DNA from: Bacillota bacterium
Lineage (GTDB): Bacteria; Bacillota; UBA4882; UBA10575
NCBI GenBank assembly: GCA_012837715.1
Contig: DUQR01000021.1
Location: 1 to 64,000, forward strand
Reading direction: 5' to 3'
DNA length: 64,000 bases
The notes under the pieces: generated by a model
The model's input: the letters and a program-made list of their open reading frames with translations, nothing else
Databases searched by the model: none
What the model was told of the DNA's origin: nothing
Shown here: positions 63,054 to 64,000 of the stretch, one piece after another
Numbering within the stretch: the stretch's first letter is position 1
Layout: every line of letters starts with the position of its first letter
Position numbers and translations under genes: made by a program

Positions 63054-64000
63054 ATGAAAACAAACCTAAAAAGAAGCCAAGAAGAGATCGGGCCTTTTTC
63101 CGAAGAATCATCCGTTACTCGCCTGGTTGGAGATGAATTGTTACGTATTGAAGATTTGCATACCTATTTTCAAACGGAACAAGGACTGGTGAAGGCGGTT
63201 AACGGTGTCTCTTATGAACTGCGCCAATCTCAAGTTTTAGGAGTAGTCGGAGAAAGCGGTTGTGGTAAAAGTATGACCGCGCTTTCGGTGATGCAGCTTC
63301 TACCTGAACCCAAAGGGAAAATTCACGCCGGAAAGATTCTTTATAACCGGGGGGAAGAAGGGGTTGTTGATCTGGCCCAACTTGATCCGCGGGGATCGCT
63401 CATGAGAAACATTCGGGGTAATGAGATCGCCATGATCTTCCAAGAGCCGATGACTTCCCTAAACCCGGTCATGACCATCGGCGAACAGATTGTGGAAGTG
63501 GTAGAACTCCACCGCCAGGTAGCGAAGGACGAAGCTTTGGAGATTGCCATTGATATGATTCGCAAAGTCGGGATTCCCAGTCCGGAGCAACGGGTTAGGG
63601 AATACCCCCACCAACTCAGCGGCGGCATGCGCCAGCGGGCGATGATTGCCATGGCCTTATCCTGTAATCCCCGCTTGTTGATTGCCGATGAACCGACGAC
63701 TGCTTTGGATGTCACCATTCAAGCCCAGATCCTCGATTTAATGCAACGGCTTCAAAGGGAGTACCAGATGGCGATTATGATGATCACCCACAATCTGGGG
63801 GTTGTGACCAAGATCTGTGACGAAGTGGTTGTAATGTACCTGGGGAAAGTGGTCGAGCGGGGCACGGTGCGCCAGATTTTAAAGGAATCATTACATCCCT
63901 ATACCAAAGGTCTAGTGCGCTCGATTCCGATGATCGGGCCACGCAGCGAACGCCGGTTGACGCCGATTCGTGGTTCGGTGCCGAACCCAACCGATGCTTT
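63054..64000 (+). CDS. Oligopeptide/dipeptide ABC transporter ATPase (OppD/DppD-like), truncated by window end
   Basis: The first 315 residues of an ABC importer ATPase. After an unusual 29-residue polar N-terminal extension (MKTNLKRSQEEIGPFSEESS), the domain begins LLRIEDLHTYFQTEQGLVKA. Walker A is VVGESGCGKSMTALSVM, Q-loop MIFQEPMTSLNPVMTIGEQI, signature QLSGGMRQRAMIAMAL, Walker B LLIADEPTTALDVTIQ and H-loop MMITHNLGVVTKICDEV. LHPYTKGLVRSIPMIG is the Opp/Dpp C-terminal region; the cysteine cluster, if any, lies beyond the window. The permease, binding protein and second ATPase probably follow downstream. Confidence 0.93.
   Translation, partial: MKTNLKRSQEEIGPFSEESSVTRLVGDELLRIEDLHTYFQTEQGLVKAVNGVSYELRQSQVLGVVGESGCGKSMTALSVMQLLPEPKGKIHAGKILYNRGEEGVVDLAQLDPRGSLMRNIRGNEIAMIFQEPMTSLNPVMTIGEQIVEVVELHRQVAKDEALEIAIDMIRKVGIPSPEQRVREYPHQLSGGMRQRAMIAMALSCNPRLLIADEPTTALDVTIQAQILDLMQRLQREYQMAIMMITHNLGVVTKICDEVVVMYLGKVVERGTVRQILKESLHPYTKGLVRSIPMIGPRSERRLTPIRGSVPNPTDA

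Overview
The window looks like a chromosomal segment of a Gram-positive-lineage (Bacillota) bacterium that both sporulates and has an LPS-type outer membrane. Sporulation is shown by a complete spoIIIAA-AH operon (19.6-24.8 kb), an alpha/beta-type small acid-soluble spore protein and a DUF3794 (SPOCS) protein. The outer membrane is shown by lpxC-fabZ-lpxA-lpxI, an lpxB-like gene, lptC-lptA-lptB-lptF/G, an msbA-like exporter, an O-antigen-ligase-like protein and a candidate beta-barrel protein. Diderm spore formers of this kind include Negativicutes and Limnochordia/Hydrogenispora-type lineages. I lean towards the latter, but the sequence alone does not settle it. No rRNA is present; there is one tRNA (Arg-CCG).

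Layout. 0-0.6 kb: distal end of a type I-C CRISPR array, cut by the window edge, running into the remnant of a surface-protein gene. 0.6-4.7 kb: a chemotaxis receptor with a sigma-28-like promoter, and a lysine riboswitch in front of an NhaC-family transporter. 4.7-12.5 kb: a GH8 oligoxylanase, an argCJBD operon with an ArgR-type operator, a PrsA-like foldase and an orphan response regulator. 12.7-17.1 kb: an accessory island with a frameshifted asparagine-synthetase-like gene, a YkgJ-like cysteine-cluster protein, a ferritin-like protein, a LysM protein and a putative beta-barrel. 17.3-38.3 kb: a dense housekeeping block (pepP, efp, spoIIIA, accBC, asp23/amaP, nusB, polA, mutM, coaE, rimO, pgsA, SASP).

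38.5-47.3 kb: lipid and envelope metabolism, comprising an alpha-oxoamine synthase with an apparent ATT start, a CDP-glycerol transferase-like protein, an MsbA-like exporter, a glycosyltransferase, an O-antigen ligase and an LpxB-like protein. 47.4-58.9 kb: the envelope core. An unrecognised 821-aa membrane protein with a coupled ABC ATPase is followed by lpxC-fabZ-lpxA-lpxI-lptC-lptA-lptB-lptF/G, a DUF3084 protein and a YqgF-like protein. 59-64 kb: spore-related and unknown small genes, tRNA-Arg with a decayed integrase at its 3' end, ligA, and the start of an oligopeptide ABC ATPase gene.

How the parts fit. The Lpx enzymes would make lipid A precursors, MsbA would flip them, and LptB with LptF/G, LptC and LptA would move LPS to the outer membrane. 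The 821-aa protein plus ATPase is the best candidate for an undescribed system. It has an FtsX/LolE-like topology with a very large extracytoplasmic helical domain, and it sits immediately upstream of lpxC. A second unexplained signal is an intergenic element of about 70 nt found in three copies (near 12.7, 17.15 and 54.0 kb). All coordinates and translations were read by eye; no database search or structure prediction was run.
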